Of a stretch of 44,185 nucleotides of DNA, positions 26,747 to 35,557 are shown piece by piece (position 1 is the stretch's first letter; every line of letters begins with the position of its first letter). The stretch is from Oscillospiraceae bacterium. Its GTDB lineage: Bacteria > Bacillota > Clostridia > Oscillospirales > Oscillospiraceae. Location: the NCBI GenBank assembly GCA_017415775.1, contig JAFQFC010000074.1, positions 1 to 44,185 of the forward strand, given 5' to 3'. The position numbers and the translations under genes are program-made. The notes beneath the pieces are model-generated. The model worked only from the letters and a program-made list of their open reading frames with translations. It made no database searches and was not told the DNA's origin.

Positions 26747-27784
26747 ATGAGCAAGCAGATCCGTGTGGGCGGCTTGACCGTGGGCGGCGGCGCTCCGGTG
26801 GCCATTCAGTCCATGTGCAATACCAATACGGCCGACGTGGCCGCCACCGTGGCCCAGATCCATGGGTTGGAGGCGGCCGGCTGTGAGATCATCCGTGTGG
26901 CCGTGCCGGATATGGAGTCCGCTGCCGCCATCGGTGCTATCCGGAAGGCCATCCATATTCCTCTGGTGGCCGATATCCACTTCGACTATAAGCTGGCCCT
27001 GCGCTGCGCCGAGGAGGGCATCGATAAGATCCGCATCAACCCCGGCAATATCGGCAGCCATGACCGTGTCCGGGCCGTGGCCGACGCCTGCCGTGAGCGT
27101 GGCATCCCCATCCGCATCGGCGTCAACGGCGGCTCTTTGGAGAAGGATTTGCTGCGCAAGTATGGCGGCGTCACCGCCGAAGCACTGGTGGAAAGTGCGT
27201 TGGGCCATGTGCGCCTCTTGAACGACTGCAATTTTGACGACATCTGCATCTCCGTCAAATGTTCCCGTGTGCCGGTGAACATGGCGGCCTACCAGATGCT
27301 CCACGAAAAGACCGATTACCCCCTGCATCTGGGCGTCACCGAGGCAGGTACGCCGAAGATGGGCGAGCTGAAAAGCGCCATCGGCATCGGCGGACTGCTG
27401 TGCCTCGGCATCGGTGATACCCTGCGGGTCAGCCTGACGGCCGACCCGGTGGAGGAGATCTACGCCGCCAAGCGGATCCTGGCCGCTGCCGGTATTCGCC
27501 AGACCGGCCCGAACCTGATCTCCTGCCCTACCTGCGGCCGTACCAAGTACGATATGATCCCCATCGCCGAGGAAGTGGAGCGCCGCCTGCAAAGCTGCAC
27601 CAAGCCTATCACCGTGGCCGTTATGGGCTGCGTGGTCAACGGTCCCGGCGAAGCCGCCGCTGCCGATGTGGGCATCGCCGGCGGACAGGGCGAGGGCCTT
27701 GTGTTCAGTAAAGGAAAGATACTTTACAAAGCGCCTCAGGAGCGGCTTGTAGACGCTCTTATGGAGGAAATTGAGAAGCTATAA
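26747..27784 (+). CDS. ispG: 4-hydroxy-3-methylbut-2-enyl diphosphate synthase
   Basis: A [4Fe-4S] enzyme of the MEP pathway that reduces MEcPP to HMBPP. The 345-residue product shows VAIQSMCNTNTADV, ADIHFDYKLAL, IRINPGNIG, and the cluster cysteines C260 and C263 (SCPTCGRTKYD) and C295 (VMGCVVNGPGEA). E302 is the expected fourth ligand. The length fits the compact bacterial type. It starts 15 bases after rseP with a weak ribosome site (GTAGGTG). A hairpin without T tract separates it from polC, so transcription may continue into polC. Confidence 0.96.
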   Translation: MSKQIRVGGLTVGGGAPVAIQSMCNTNTADVAATVAQIHGLEAAGCEIIRVAVPDMESAAAIGAIRKAIHIPLVADIHFDYKLALRCAEEGIDKIRINPGNIGSHDRVRAVADACRERGIPIRIGVNGGSLEKDLLRKYGGVTAEALVESALGHVRLLNDCNFDDICISVKCSRVPVNMAAYQMLHEKTDYPLHLGVTEAGTPKMGELKSAIGIGGLLCLGIGDTLRVSLTADPVEEIYAAKRILAAAGIRQTGPNLISCPTCGRTKYDMIPIAEEVERRLQSCTKPITVAVMGCVVNGPGEAAAADVGIAGGQGEGLVFSKGKILYKAPQERLVDALMEEIEKL

Positions 27785-27789
27785 TCTGT

Positions 27790-27815
27790 GATTCGCCGCC
27801 TTTGGGCGGCGAATC
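27790..27815 (+). other. Strong hairpin between ispG and polC without a T tract
   Basis: Arms GATTCGCCGCC (27790-27800) and GGCGGCGAATC (27805-27815) pair perfectly over a TTTG loop. GGTTCTGATG follows, with no T run, so it is unlikely to stop transcription by itself. It may protect the upstream mRNA end or slow polymerase before polC. Confidence 0.7.
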
Positions 27816-27847
27816 GGTTCTGATGACAGAAAGGAATGGTCATCCTT

Positions 27848-30800
27848 ATGGCCGAAAAGATCCCGTTTTTTACATTTTTTGAAAGCTTCGTGCCGCCCCG
27901 TGAACTGCGGCTGCTGCTGCATGACGCCCGTGTTGTCGGCGGCCTGCTGGACCGGGAAAACCGCAGCATGGAGCTGGAACTGGAGTCCGGCGAAGAGTTC
28001 TCCGAAGCTGCCCGGTCTGCGCTGGAGCAGCTGCTGCAAAAGGAGTATGATCTGCGCCGCCTGACTATCCACATCCGCTCTGCGTCCAAAGAGGCTGCCA
28101 AAGCTGCCAGCGATGTGCTGATGGGCAAGGAGATCAAGGGCAAGCCTGTGTCCATGGAGAAACTTACTATCAAGTCGGGGAAAGTAATAGTGGAGGGCAA
28201 GGTTTTTGCCACGGAATGTTATGAAACACGCAAGCCCGGTTTCTGGTGCCTTACTTTTGATGTTACGGATTATACTAATTCTGTTACTGTAAGAGCATAC
28301 AGAGAAAAAAAGGAACTGGAACGTGTCCAAGATTGCATAAAGTCTGGTATGTGGCTGAGAATAGAGGGAATCGTAAAAGAAGCCCGCAATAGAGGGGAAA
28401 AGGTGGAAAAAGATCCTGAAATTATGATCGATCCCTTTAGCATCATGAAAACCACCCATGAGGGCCGCAAGGATACCGCTCCCCGCAAGCGTGTGGAGCT
28501 GCATCTTCATACCCGCATGTCCAACATGGATGCTCTGACCGATACCAAGAGCGTCATCAATCTGGCCAAAAGCTGGGGCCATCCCGCTATTGCCATTACC
28601 GACCACGGCGTGGCCCAGGCATTCCCCGATGCGTGGCATAACAACAAGGGCATCAAGATTCTCTATGGCATGGAGGGCTACTTCGTCAACAATATGGACG
28701 ACCGCATCGTGGTCCATGGCGACGCCGACCGGGCCTTCAGCGATGAGATCGTCTGCTTCGATATTGAAACCACCGGCTTGAAGGTGGACCGGGAAGCCAT
28801 CACCGAGATCGGCGCCGTGGTGCTGAAAAACGGCGAGGTGACGGACCGCTTCCAGACCTTCGTCAACCCCAACCGCCGCTTGACGCCGGAGATCATCGGC
28901 CTCACCGGCATCACCGATGCCATGCTGGCCGACGCACCGCAGCTGAAGGACGCTCTGCGTGCGTTCCTGGAGTTTGTGGGTGACCGCCCGCTGGCGGCCC
29001 ACAACGCCGAGTTCGACATCGGGTTTATCCGTGCCGGCTGCCGCAAGGTGGGCCTGCCCTTTGACCCCACCTATGTGGACACGCTGATCCTGGCCCAGAA
29101 CCTGCTGCCGGAGCTGAATAAGCATAAGCTGGACATCGTGGCAGAGCATCTGGACCTGCCCGCCTTCAATCACCACCGTGCCAGCGACGATGCGGCCATG
29201 GTGGCCTACATGCTGATCCCCTTCTATGAGAAGATGGAGAAGGAGCATGGCATCTCCCGTCTGCAGGAAATCAACGAAAAAATGCTGGAACTGCGGCCGC
29301 AGGGCAGCAAATCCAGCCGTTTCCCCAAGCATATCATCCTTCTGGCCAAGAACAAACTGGGCCTGAAGAACCTCTACCAGCTCATCACCGCCTCCAACCT
29401 GAAGTACTTCAAGCGTGTGCCGGTGATCCCCAAGACGGAACTGGTGGCCCACCGTGAAGGCCTGATCATCGGCTCTGCCTGTGAGGCGGGCGAGCTGTTC
29501 AAGGCCGTCGCCGACCACAAGGACTGGGCAGAACTGCGCCGCATTGCCGACTTTTACGACTATCTGGAGATCCAGCCCCTGTGCAACAACCAGTTCATGC
29601 TGCGCAACGGTGACGTCCAGTCCCAGGAGGACCTGCGGGAATTCAACCGCACCATCGTCCGTCTGGGCGAGGAGCTGGGCAAGCCCGTCTGTGCCACCGG
29701 CGACGTCCATTTTCAGGAGCCGGAGGACGAGGTCTACCGCCACGTCCTGCTGGCCAGCAAGAAGTTCCCCGACGCCGACGAACCCCTGCCCATCTACTTC
29801 AAAACCACCGACGAGATGCTGGAAGAGTTCGCCTATCTGGGCGAGGAAAAGGCGGAGGAAGTGGTCATCGACAATCCCCGCTATATTGCCGACCTGTGCG
29901 AGGAACTGGAACTGCTGCCGCCGGGCCAGCTGTTTTCTCCCCGTCTGGGCGACTCCAGAAAGGAACTGAACGACAAGGTCTGGGCCAAGTGCCACGCCCT
30001 CTACGGTGAGAACCCGCCCCAGCTGATCGTGGACCGTTTGAACATCGAGCTGGGCGGCATTCTGGGCAAGTACGACGTGGTCTATATGTCGGCCCAGAAG
30101 CTGGTGGAGCGCAGCCTGGAAAACGGCTATCTGGTGGGCTCCCGTGGCAGCGTGGGTTCGTCCCTTGTGGCTTACATGTCCGGCATTACGGAGGTCAACT
30201 CTCTGCCGCCCCACTACCGCTGCCCCAACCCCGACTGCCTGCACAACGAGTTCATCACCGACGGCAGCTACGGCTGCGGCGCCGATATGCCTGATAAGAT
30301 CTGCCCCGTCTGCGGCACCAAGTATGTCAAGGACGGCTTCGATATTCCCTTTGAGACCTTCCTGGGCTACGGCGGCGGCAAGGTGCCGGATATCGACCTG
30401 AACTTCTCCGGCGAATATCAGGCCCGGGCCCACCGTCACGCCATCGAAATGTTCGGCGAGACACAGGTGTTCCGTGCCGGCACCATCGGTACGCTGGCGG
30501 AAAAGACCGCCTTCGGCTTCGTGCGCAAGTATCTGGACGAGCGTGGCCTCAGCAGCACCGGTAATGCCGAGATCAACCGCCTGACCCAGGGCTGCGTGGG
30601 CGTACGCCGCACCACCGGCCAGCACCCCGGCGGCCTGGTGGTGGTGCCCGACGATCTGGATGTGGAGGACTTCACTGCCGTGCAGCATCCGGCCGATGCT
30701 GAGGATGCCGACACCATTACCACCCATTTTGAATATCACTGCATGGAGGATAACCTGCTGAAGCTGGACATGCTGGGTCACGATGACCCCACCATGATCA

Positions 30801-31822
30801 AAATGCTGCAGGACCTGACCGGCGTGGATCCCAAGACCATTCCGCTGGACGACCCGGAGACCATGAGCATCTTCACTTCTTCCAAGGTGCTGGGCTTTGA
30901 GGATGATGACCTGCTGGGCCCCACCGGCGCTGTGGCCATTCCGGAGTTCAACACCCGCTTTACCCGCGGCATGCTGATGGATACCCAGCCCAAGGACTTC
31001 AACACCCTGGTGCGCCTGTCCGGCTTCTCCCACGGCACCGACGTGTGGCTGGGCAACGCCCGTGACCTGATCCTCAGCGGCACCGCTTCCGTTCTGGAAA
31101 CGGTGGGCTGCCGTGACGACATCATGCTCTATCTCATCCAGATGGGCCTGGAGCCCAAGATGAGCTTCAAGATCATGGAGGCCGTCCGTAAGGGCAAGGT
31201 GAAAAAGGGCGGTTTCCAGGACGGCTGGGAGGAAGCCATGCGGGAACACAACGTGCCCGAGTGGTACATTGAGTCTCTGGCCAAGATCGGTTACCTGTTC
31301 CCCAAGGCCCACGCCGTGGCTTACGTTATGATGGCCTTCCGCATTGCGTGGTTCAAGGTCCACTATCCGCTGGCCTTCTACGCCACCTTTTTCTCCATCC
31401 GCGCCAAGGCTTTCGATGCTGAGTACTGCTGTGCCGGTATCGAGGCGGTGAAGCGCAAGATCCGTGAGATCGAGAACAACAAGGACGCCACTGCGGTGGA
31501 GCAGAACCTGATGGTGACGCTGGAAGTGTGCTACGAGTTCTATCTGCGTGGCTTCCACTTCGACACCATCGACATCTACAAGTCCGACGCCACCAACTTC
31601 CTCATCACGGAGAATGGCCTGCTGCCGCCCTTCGTGTCGGTGCGCGGTCTGGGCGAAACGGCAGCCTACGCCACGGTGGAGCAGCGCAAGGGCAAGTCCT
31701 TCATTTCTGTGGAGGAGTTTGCCACCTGCTGCAACAAGCTTTCCAAGACCCACATTGAGCAGCTCAAGGGACTGGGCGCCTTCGCCGGCATGGCGGAGAC
31801 CAGCCAGATCACCTTCTTCTAA
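27848..31822 (+). CDS. polC: DNA polymerase III alpha subunit, PolC (Gram-positive type)
   Basis: The replicative polymerase of Firmicutes, with built-in proofreading. About 1324 residues: an N-terminal domain (1-105), an OB-fold region (about 106-205), a PHP domain split by the exonuclease (VELHLHTRMSNMDALTD near 216), and the DEDD exonuclease opening at FDIETTGLK (D305, E307) and closing with HHRASDDAAMVAYML. The polymerase domain has C4 zinc cysteines (PNPDCLHNE and CPVCGTKY) and catalytic PDIDLNFSGEYQ (D848, D850). ATG 27836 is an alternative start, four codons longer; AAAGGA is one base from it and 12 from 27848, so neither is ideal. Bases 28201-28440 are strikingly AT-rich (99 of 240 G+C by hand count) with AGA, ATA and GTA codons unlike the rest. 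Confidence 0.97.
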   Translation: MAEKIPFFTFFESFVPPRELRLLLHDARVVGGLLDRENRSMELELESGEEFSEAARSALEQLLQKEYDLRRLTIHIRSASKEAAKAASDVLMGKEIKGKPVSMEKLTIKSGKVIVEGKVFATECYETRKPGFWCLTFDVTDYTNSVTVRAYREKKELERVQDCIKSGMWLRIEGIVKEARNRGEKVEKDPEIMIDPFSIMKTTHEGRKDTAPRKRVELHLHTRMSNMDALTDTKSVINLAKSWGHPAIAITDHGVAQAFPDAWHNNKGIKILYGMEGYFVNNMDDRIVVHGDADRAFSDEIVCFDIETTGLKVDREAITEIGAVVLKNGEVTDRFQTFVNPNRRLTPEIIGLTGITDAMLADAPQLKDALRAFLEFVGDRPLAAHNAEFDIGFIRAGCRKVGLPFDPTYVDTLILAQNLLPELNKHKLDIVAEHLDLPAFNHHRASDDAAMVAYMLIPFYEKMEKEHGISRLQEINEKMLELRPQGSKSSRFPKHIILLAKNKLGLKNLYQLITASNLKYFKRVPVIPKTELVAHREGLIIGSACEAGELFKAVADHKDWAELRRIADFYDYLEIQPLCNNQFMLRNGDVQSQEDLREFNRTIVRLGEELGKPVCATGDVHFQEPEDEVYRHVLLASKKFPDADEPLPIYFKTTDEMLEEFAYLGEEKAEEVVIDNPRYIADLCEELELLPPGQLFSPRLGDSRKELNDKVWAKCHALYGENPPQLIVDRLNIELGGILGKYDVVYMSAQKLVERSLENGYLVGSRGSVGSSLVAYMSGITEVNSLPPHYRCPNPDCLHNEFITDGSYGCGADMPDKICPVCGTKYVKDGFDIPFETFLGYGGGKVPDIDLNFSGEYQARAHRHAIEMFGETQVFRAGTIGTLAEKTAFGFVRKYLDERGLSSTGNAEINRLTQGCVGVRRTTGQHPGGLVVVPDDLDVEDFTAVQHPADAEDADTITTHFEYHCMEDNLLKLDMLGHDDPTMIKMLQDLTGVDPKTIPLDDPETMSIFTSSKVLGFEDDDLLGPTGAVAIPEFNTRFTRGMLMDTQPKDFNTLVRLSGFSHGTDVWLGNARDLILSGTASVLETVGCRDDIMLYLIQMGLEPKMSFKIMEAVRKGKVKKGGFQDGWEEAMREHNVPEWYIESLAKIGYLFPKAHAVAYVMMAFRIAWFKVHYPLAFYATFFSIRAKAFDAEYCCAGIEAVKRKIREIENNKDATAVEQNLMVTLEVCYEFYLRGFHFDTIDIYKSDATNFLITENGLLPPFVSVRGLGETAAYATVEQRKGKSFISVEEFATCCNKLSKTHIEQLKGLGAFAGMAETSQITFF

Positions 31823-31825
31823 GCC

Positions 31826-32350
31826 ATGGAAGTACGGTTTTTGGATGTACGTACCGTGCCGCCGGAAACGCTGGCACGGTGGGAGCAGTGGCTCGATGAA
31901 GAAAAACGGCAGCGAATCGATCGCCTGCGGGCGGACAAACGATTACTGTCCCTCTGCGGTGACGGCCTTGCCCGGGAAATGCTGGCCCAAATGCTGGGCT
32001 GCACCCCGGTGGAGATCCGCTTTGCCTACAGCGAAACCGGCAAGCCTTTGACGGACGGCGCTTTCTTCAGTGTCAGCCACAGCGGCGACCTGGTGGCCTG
32101 CGTTGTGTCGGAGCGTGCAGTAGGACTGGATCTGGAGAAGATCCGACCCGTGCCGGCTCGGCTTGCCTGTGCGCTGGACTGCGAAGAAGCGGCGGAGGAC
32201 TTCTGGCGGCGCTGGACACGCCTTGAGGCTGCCCTCAAATGCCGGGGCGAGACGCTTGGCACCTGGAAACACAGCAGGGAAGAAGGCCTGTGCTTCCTTG
32301 CCGTAGATGCCCCGGAGGGCTATGTGGTTTCTGTCTGCGAAAAAGAATAA
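31826..32350 (+). CDS. Sfp-type 4'-phosphopantetheinyl transferase (compact)
   Basis: Transfers phosphopantetheine from CoA to a carrier-protein serine. The 174-residue protein is shorter than Sfp (about 224) but has the core motifs GKPLTDGAFFSVSHSGDLV and VGLDLEKIRP (D102 and E104 for Mg) and the third motif WTRLEAALKCRGETL (E134, K138). In the third motif R replaces the usual first K of WxxKEA. It starts three bases after the polC stop with no clear ribosome site, so it is probably translated by coupling. Its partner could be fatty-acid ACP, or a polyketide/non-ribosomal carrier elsewhere; none is encoded in the window. Confidence 0.87.
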   Translation: MEVRFLDVRTVPPETLARWEQWLDEEKRQRIDRLRADKRLLSLCGDGLAREMLAQMLGCTPVEIRFAYSETGKPLTDGAFFSVSHSGDLVACVVSERAVGLDLEKIRPVPARLACALDCEEAAEDFWRRWTRLEAALKCRGETLGTWKHSREEGLCFLAVDAPEGYVVSVCEKE

Positions 32351-32386
32351 AAAAGAACCTGTTCCGTGAGGAACAGGTTCTTTTTT
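32349..32386. terminator. Bidirectional terminator after the PPTase gene
   Basis: A 17-bp perfect stem with core GAACCTGTTCC (arms 32349-32365 and 32370-32386, loop GTGA) and A/T tails on both strands. It closes the pyrH-to-PPTase block and the EamA operon. Confidence 0.95.
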
Positions 32387-33311
32387 ATTCGATAGTTGCT
32401 GCTTTCCGTTTCGGCGCAGGCAGCTGGGCCAGCACCACGGCGATGAGCATCAGTACGCAGCCCAGATACTCCTTGCCGCTCATTCGCTCCTGCAGGAAGA
32501 TAGCGCCGGCGATGACACCGAACACCGATTCCAGACTCAGCAGGAGAGACACCATAGTGGGATTTCCCGACTCCTTCTGGGCCAAAATCTGCAGGGTGTA
32601 AGCCACACCGCTGGAGAAGATGCCCACATACAGGATCTCGCCCATGCAGGCCATGATGCCGCTCCACTGGGGATCCTCGAAAAGGAACATACAGACGGTC
32701 GACCAGACAGCGGTAAAGAAAAACTGCACACAGCTCAGTGCCACACCGTCGTAGTGGGGGGCAAAGTGGTCGATCACCAGAATCTGCAGCGTGTAGGCAA
32801 AGGCGCACAGCAGTACCAGAAAATCGCTGAATACGATGGAGAAATCTTCCTTGATGCACAGGCAGTATAGGCCCGCCACGGCGATCATAACGCCGATCCA
32901 CACCGTCAGGGGAACTTTCTTTTTCAAAAACAACCCGCAGATGGGTACCAGCACCACATACAGGGTGGTGATGAAGCTGGTCTTACCGGCAGAGGCACCG
33001 GCTACCATGCCCAGCTGCTGCAGGTTGCAGGCCAGGGCCAGCGCTGTGCCGCAGCAGAAACCGCCCCACACCAGACCGAGGAAGTGCCGCTTTTTTTCAG
33101 CCGGAGACAGCGCAGCCTGTTCTGTCTGCCCGGTTACCCGCCGCAGCAGGGGGATGAGCAGCAGCAAAACGAAGAAGGCCACCACACAGCGGGAGGCGTT
33201 AAAAGTAAACGCCTCGATCAAATCGGCGCTGTTGGCCTGCGATACAAAGGAACAGCCCCACAGCAGGGCGGTGGTTAGCGGGAAGATGATCTGATAGATA
33301 AACCGTCTCAC
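32385..33311 (-). CDS. EamA/DMT-family transporter
   Basis: A ten-helix drug/metabolite transporter of 308 residues, made of two EamA repeats. The first includes FPLTTALLWGCSFVSQ, then AGASAGKTSFITTLYVVLVPICGL; the second includes FAYTLQILVIDHFAP, GVAYTLQILAQKESGNPTMVSLLLSLE (in part) and GAIFLQERMSGKEYLG. This second-repeat signature with glutamate before a loop is typical. The start is GTG 33311, preceded by AAAGGAG at six bases. Substrate is unknown. It lies 26 bases after plsY and is probably the last gene of the DUF512-der-plsY transcript. Confidence 0.9.
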   Translation of the reverse strand: MRRFIYQIIFPLTTALLWGCSFVSQANSADLIEAFTFNASRCVVAFFVLLLLIPLLRRVTGQTEQAALSPAEKKRHFLGLVWGGFCCGTALALACNLQQLGMVAGASAGKTSFITTLYVVLVPICGLFLKKKVPLTVWIGVMIAVAGLYCLCIKEDFSIVFSDFLVLLCAFAYTLQILVIDHFAPHYDGVALSCVQFFFTAVWSTVCMFLFEDPQWSGIMACMGEILYVGIFSSGVAYTLQILAQKESGNPTMVSLLLSLESVFGVIAGAIFLQERMSGKEYLGCVLMLIAVVLAQLPAPKRKAATIE

Positions 33312-33337
33312 AGACTGCTCCTTTCAAAAAAGACAAA

Positions 33338-33973
33338 TTACAGCTCCTTGGGCGGGTCTTTGCGGAATTTGAACTTGTTCTCGTTGCCCTTCGCCAGGCG
33401 CACTACGTTGGAGCGGTGGCTCCAGATCACCAGTGCGGCGGTGATGATCGCCAGAATGATATACACCGGTCGGTCGTAGAGGAAGATGGCGGTCACGCCC
33501 ACGCTGGCGGCAGCCAGAATACTGCCCAGCGAGACGTAGCGGGTCAGCACCACGGACAGGAAAAACAGACACCATGCCACCAGCGCCATGCGCCAATCCA
33601 GCATGATCACCAGAACGCTGCCGGCCAGAATGCCCTTGCCTCCCTTGAATTCGTAAAAAGCGGGGAAGATGTGGCCGATGATGCAGCTCAGACCTGCCAC
33701 CAGCACGCCCAGCGTCCAGTCGTTATACAGGCAATGGAACATGTAGCCGCCGATCACCGTGGCCAGCGCCGTCTTGCCCATGTCCAGCAGGATCACACCC
33801 AGCGCATACCGTGCGCCGTAGGTGCGGTAGAAATTGGTCAAACCGGCGTTGCCGCTGCCGTGGCCCCGGATGTCGTCCCGGATCACGAAAGAGGAGATCA
33901 GCACAGCGCCGTTGAAGCAGCCGAGGAAATAGCTCAGCAGAACGATGACCAATACAGAAAAAGCAACAGGCAT
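33338..33973 (-). CDS. plsY: Acyl-phosphate:glycerol-3-phosphate acyltransferase
   Basis: PlsY makes lysophosphatidate from acyl phosphate and glycerol 3-phosphate in the membrane. The 211-residue product has five or six membrane spans and the conserved loops IRGHGSGNAGLTNFYRTYG (about 34-52) with the acyl-phosphate-binding GSGNxGxTN, the GHIFPAFYEFKGGKG motif, and a basic C terminus. These match the three PlsY motifs. It starts one base after der ends, so the two are coupled. The neighbourhood der-plsY is a usual clostridial order, where gpsA often follows; here an EamA transporter follows instead. Confidence 0.95.
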   Translation of the reverse strand: MPVAFSVLVIVLLSYFLGCFNGAVLISSFVIRDDIRGHGSGNAGLTNFYRTYGARYALGVILLDMGKTALATVIGGYMFHCLYNDWTLGVLVAGLSCIIGHIFPAFYEFKGGKGILAGSVLVIMLDWRMALVAWCLFFLSVVLTRYVSLGSILAAASVGVTAIFLYDRPVYIILAIITAALVIWSHRSNVVRLAKGNENKFKFRKDPPKEL

Positions 33974-33974
33974 G

Positions 33975-35303
33975 TTACATATCCTCCTCGCCCTTTTGCC
34001 GGACAGTCATGATCACAGGCGTACCTTCCAGACCGAACACGCTGCGGATCTGGTTTTCCAGATAACGGCGGTAGGAGAAGTGGAACAGCTGCTTATCATT
34101 GCAGAAAGCCACAAAGTGGGGAGGACGGATGCCCACCTGCGTCATGTAGTAGATCTTCAGGCGGCGTCCCTTGTCCGTGGGGGGCTGGACACGGGTCTGG
34201 GCATCGGCCAGCACCGTGTTGAGCATGCCGGTGGTGATGCGGACGCTGGCCTGCTCGTGTACATAGTTGATCAGCTCAAAGAGGCGCTGCACACGCTGGC
34301 CCGTCATGGCGGAGATGAACAGAATGGGAGCGTAGGTCATGTAGCTCAGGTCACGGCGAATGTCCTCACGCATGCGGTCCATGGTCTTGTCATCCTTTTC
34401 GATGGCGTCCCACTTGTTGACTACGATGATGCAGGCCTTGCCGGCCTCGTGGGCCAGACCTGCCACCTTGGTGTCCTGCTCGGTGACGCCTTCCTGTGCG
34501 TCGATGAGGATCAGGCACACATCGCTGCGCTCGATGGCCATGGTGGCCCGCAGAACGCTGTACTTCTCGATGGCGTCGTCCACCTTGGACTTCTTGCGCA
34601 TGCCGGCGGTGTCGATGAAGTTATACTTACCGTGCTCGTTCTCGAAGTAGGAGTCGATGGCGTCACGGGTGGTACCGGCCACGTTGCTGACGATCACACG
34701 CTCCTGACCCAGAATGCGGTTGGTCAGGCTGGACTTACCCACATTGGGCTTGCCGATGATGGCCACCTGAATGACATCGTCATCCTCTTCTTCCTCCACC
34801 TCTTCGGGGAAGTACTTCAGACACTCGTCCAGCAGGTCACCGGTGCCGTGACCGTGCACAGCGGAAACGGCGATGGGATCGCCCAGACCCAGATTGTAGA
34901 ATTCGTAGAAGTCGGGGTTCACGGTGCCCACGCTGTCCATCTTGTTGACGGCCAGCACGATGGGCTTGCCGCTGCGCTGCAGCATCCGGGCCACATCCTC
35001 GTCGGAGGCGGTCATGCCGGTCTTGATGTCGGTGACGAACACGATCACATCGGCGTTTTCGATGGCGATCTGGGCCTGGTCACGCATAAAGGCCAGAATC
35101 ATGTTGTCGGTGCTGGGCTCGATACCGCCGGTGTCCACCAGGATGAACTTGCGGCCGGCCCACTCCGCCTCGCCGTAGATACGGTCGCGGGTAACGCCGG
35201 GGACGTCCTCCACGATGGACATGCGCTTGCCGATCAGCTTGTTGAAGAGCATCGACTTGCCCACGTTGGGGCGGCCCACAATGGCGATCATAGGTTTACT
35301 CAT
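33975..35303 (-). CDS. der: Double-GTPase ribosome assembly factor Der (EngA)
   Basis: An essential GTPase needed for 50S subunit maturation. The 442 residues hold two tandem G domains: G1 IVGRPNVGKSMLFNKL and G3 DTGGI in the first, GKPNVGKSSLTNRI, DTAGMRKKSK and NKWD in the second, then a KH-like C-terminal domain (about 350-442). An AAGGAGG lies eight bases before the ATG. The first four codons and this ribosome site are part of an exact 39-bp direct repeat whose other copy lies 1.3 kb upstream, beyond the HNH island. Der and the DUF512 gene normally adjoin in Clostridia. The island now separates them, so der expression may depend on read-through or on sequences in the island. Confidence 0.97.
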   Translation of the reverse strand: MSKPMIAIVGRPNVGKSMLFNKLIGKRMSIVEDVPGVTRDRIYGEAEWAGRKFILVDTGGIEPSTDNMILAFMRDQAQIAIENADVIVFVTDIKTGMTASDEDVARMLQRSGKPIVLAVNKMDSVGTVNPDFYEFYNLGLGDPIAVSAVHGHGTGDLLDECLKYFPEEVEEEEDDDVIQVAIIGKPNVGKSSLTNRILGQERVIVSNVAGTTRDAIDSYFENEHGKYNFIDTAGMRKKSKVDDAIEKYSVLRATMAIERSDVCLILIDAQEGVTEQDTKVAGLAHEAGKACIIVVNKWDAIEKDDKTMDRMREDIRRDLSYMTYAPILFISAMTGQRVQRLFELINYVHEQASVRITTGMLNTVLADAQTRVQPPTDKGRRLKIYYMTQVGIRPPHFVAFCNDKQLFHFSYRRYLENQIRSVFGLEGTPVIMTVRQKGEEDM

Positions 35304-35331
35304 AGGATATTACCTCCTTGTCAGGGGAATG
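35293..35331. repeat. 39-bp direct repeat, copy 1 (at the start of der)
   Basis: This tract begins GGTTTACTCATAGGATAT and ends TCAGGGGAATG. It holds, on the minus strand, the der ribosome site AAGGAGG, its ATG and codons 1-4 (MSKP, the fourth codon partly). It is identical base for base to 36595-36633. Beyond it the similarity weakens: TGCAGTTTTTT here compares with TGCGTTTTTT in copy 2. Confidence 0.95.
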
Positions 35332-35372
35332 CAACGGTGCAGTTTTTTGGTATTGCCCTTGCGGGCAAGGGA

Positions 35373-35441
35373 ACGTATGCAAGTGCATGCATGTGCATGG
35401 AATGAATGCGACCGCATGCGAACGCATCAAATGCATGCCAA
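35373..35441. repeat. Dense GCATGC/ATGCAT-type palindrome cluster
   Basis: Within about 69 bases the words GCAT and ATGC occur roughly a dozen times, including GTGCATGCATGTGCATGG and GACCGCATGCGAACGCAT. It is next to a short hairpin CCCTTGC/GCAAGGG (35356-35371). It encodes nothing recognisable. Confidence 0.65.
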
Positions 35442-35553
35442 CACAACACAACTCAACTCAATGCAACACAACTCAACTCAAATAGAACAAACGTTTGATT
35501 TTTCCGGGGTTAGGGACTACACTTGTTTACAAGAAACTTGTGAAAGGGGGTGA
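35377..35553 (+). CDS. Possible 58-residue leader ORF ahead of the RHH gene (weak)
   Basis: An ATG at 35377 follows AAGGGA by a few bases and opens a frame of 58 codons ending at TGA 35551-35553, inside the ribosome site of the RHH gene (ATG 35558). The peptide is low-complexity (many H, T, N, Q, M and C; MQVHACAWNECDRMRTHQ at the start) and its middle is simply the CA-rich tandem repeat. It may be spurious, or a leader whose translation couples to the RHH gene. I do not recognise any family. Confidence 0.2.
   Translation: MQVHACAWNECDRMRTHQMHANTTQLNSMQHNSTQIEQTFDFSGVRDYTCLQETCERG
35444..35481. repeat. CA-rich 20-bp tandem direct repeat (about 1.9 copies)
   Basis: The unit CAACACAACTCAACTCAA with spacer TG (35444-35463) is repeated exactly at 35464-35481. 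The tract lacks G apart from the spacer, so its transcript would be unstructured. It lies 77 bases before the RHH start codon. Confidence 0.85.
35488..35541 (+). promoter_or_regulatory. Candidate operator of the RHH gene
   Basis: A perfect palindrome CAAACGTTTG (35488-35497) is followed by three interleaved half-sites: ACTTGT (35521-35526), ACAAG (35529-35533) and CTTGT (35537-35541). The second and third read as inverted repeats. They lie 16 to 70 bases before the RHH start. Ribbon-helix-helix proteins commonly repress their own genes through such repeats. Confidence 0.5.
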
Positions 35554-35557
35554 ACCA

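Noticed and set aside
27779-31753. A 1324-codon minus-strand frame opposite polC
   Set aside because: Same cause; no recognisable domains and fully within PolC coding sequence.
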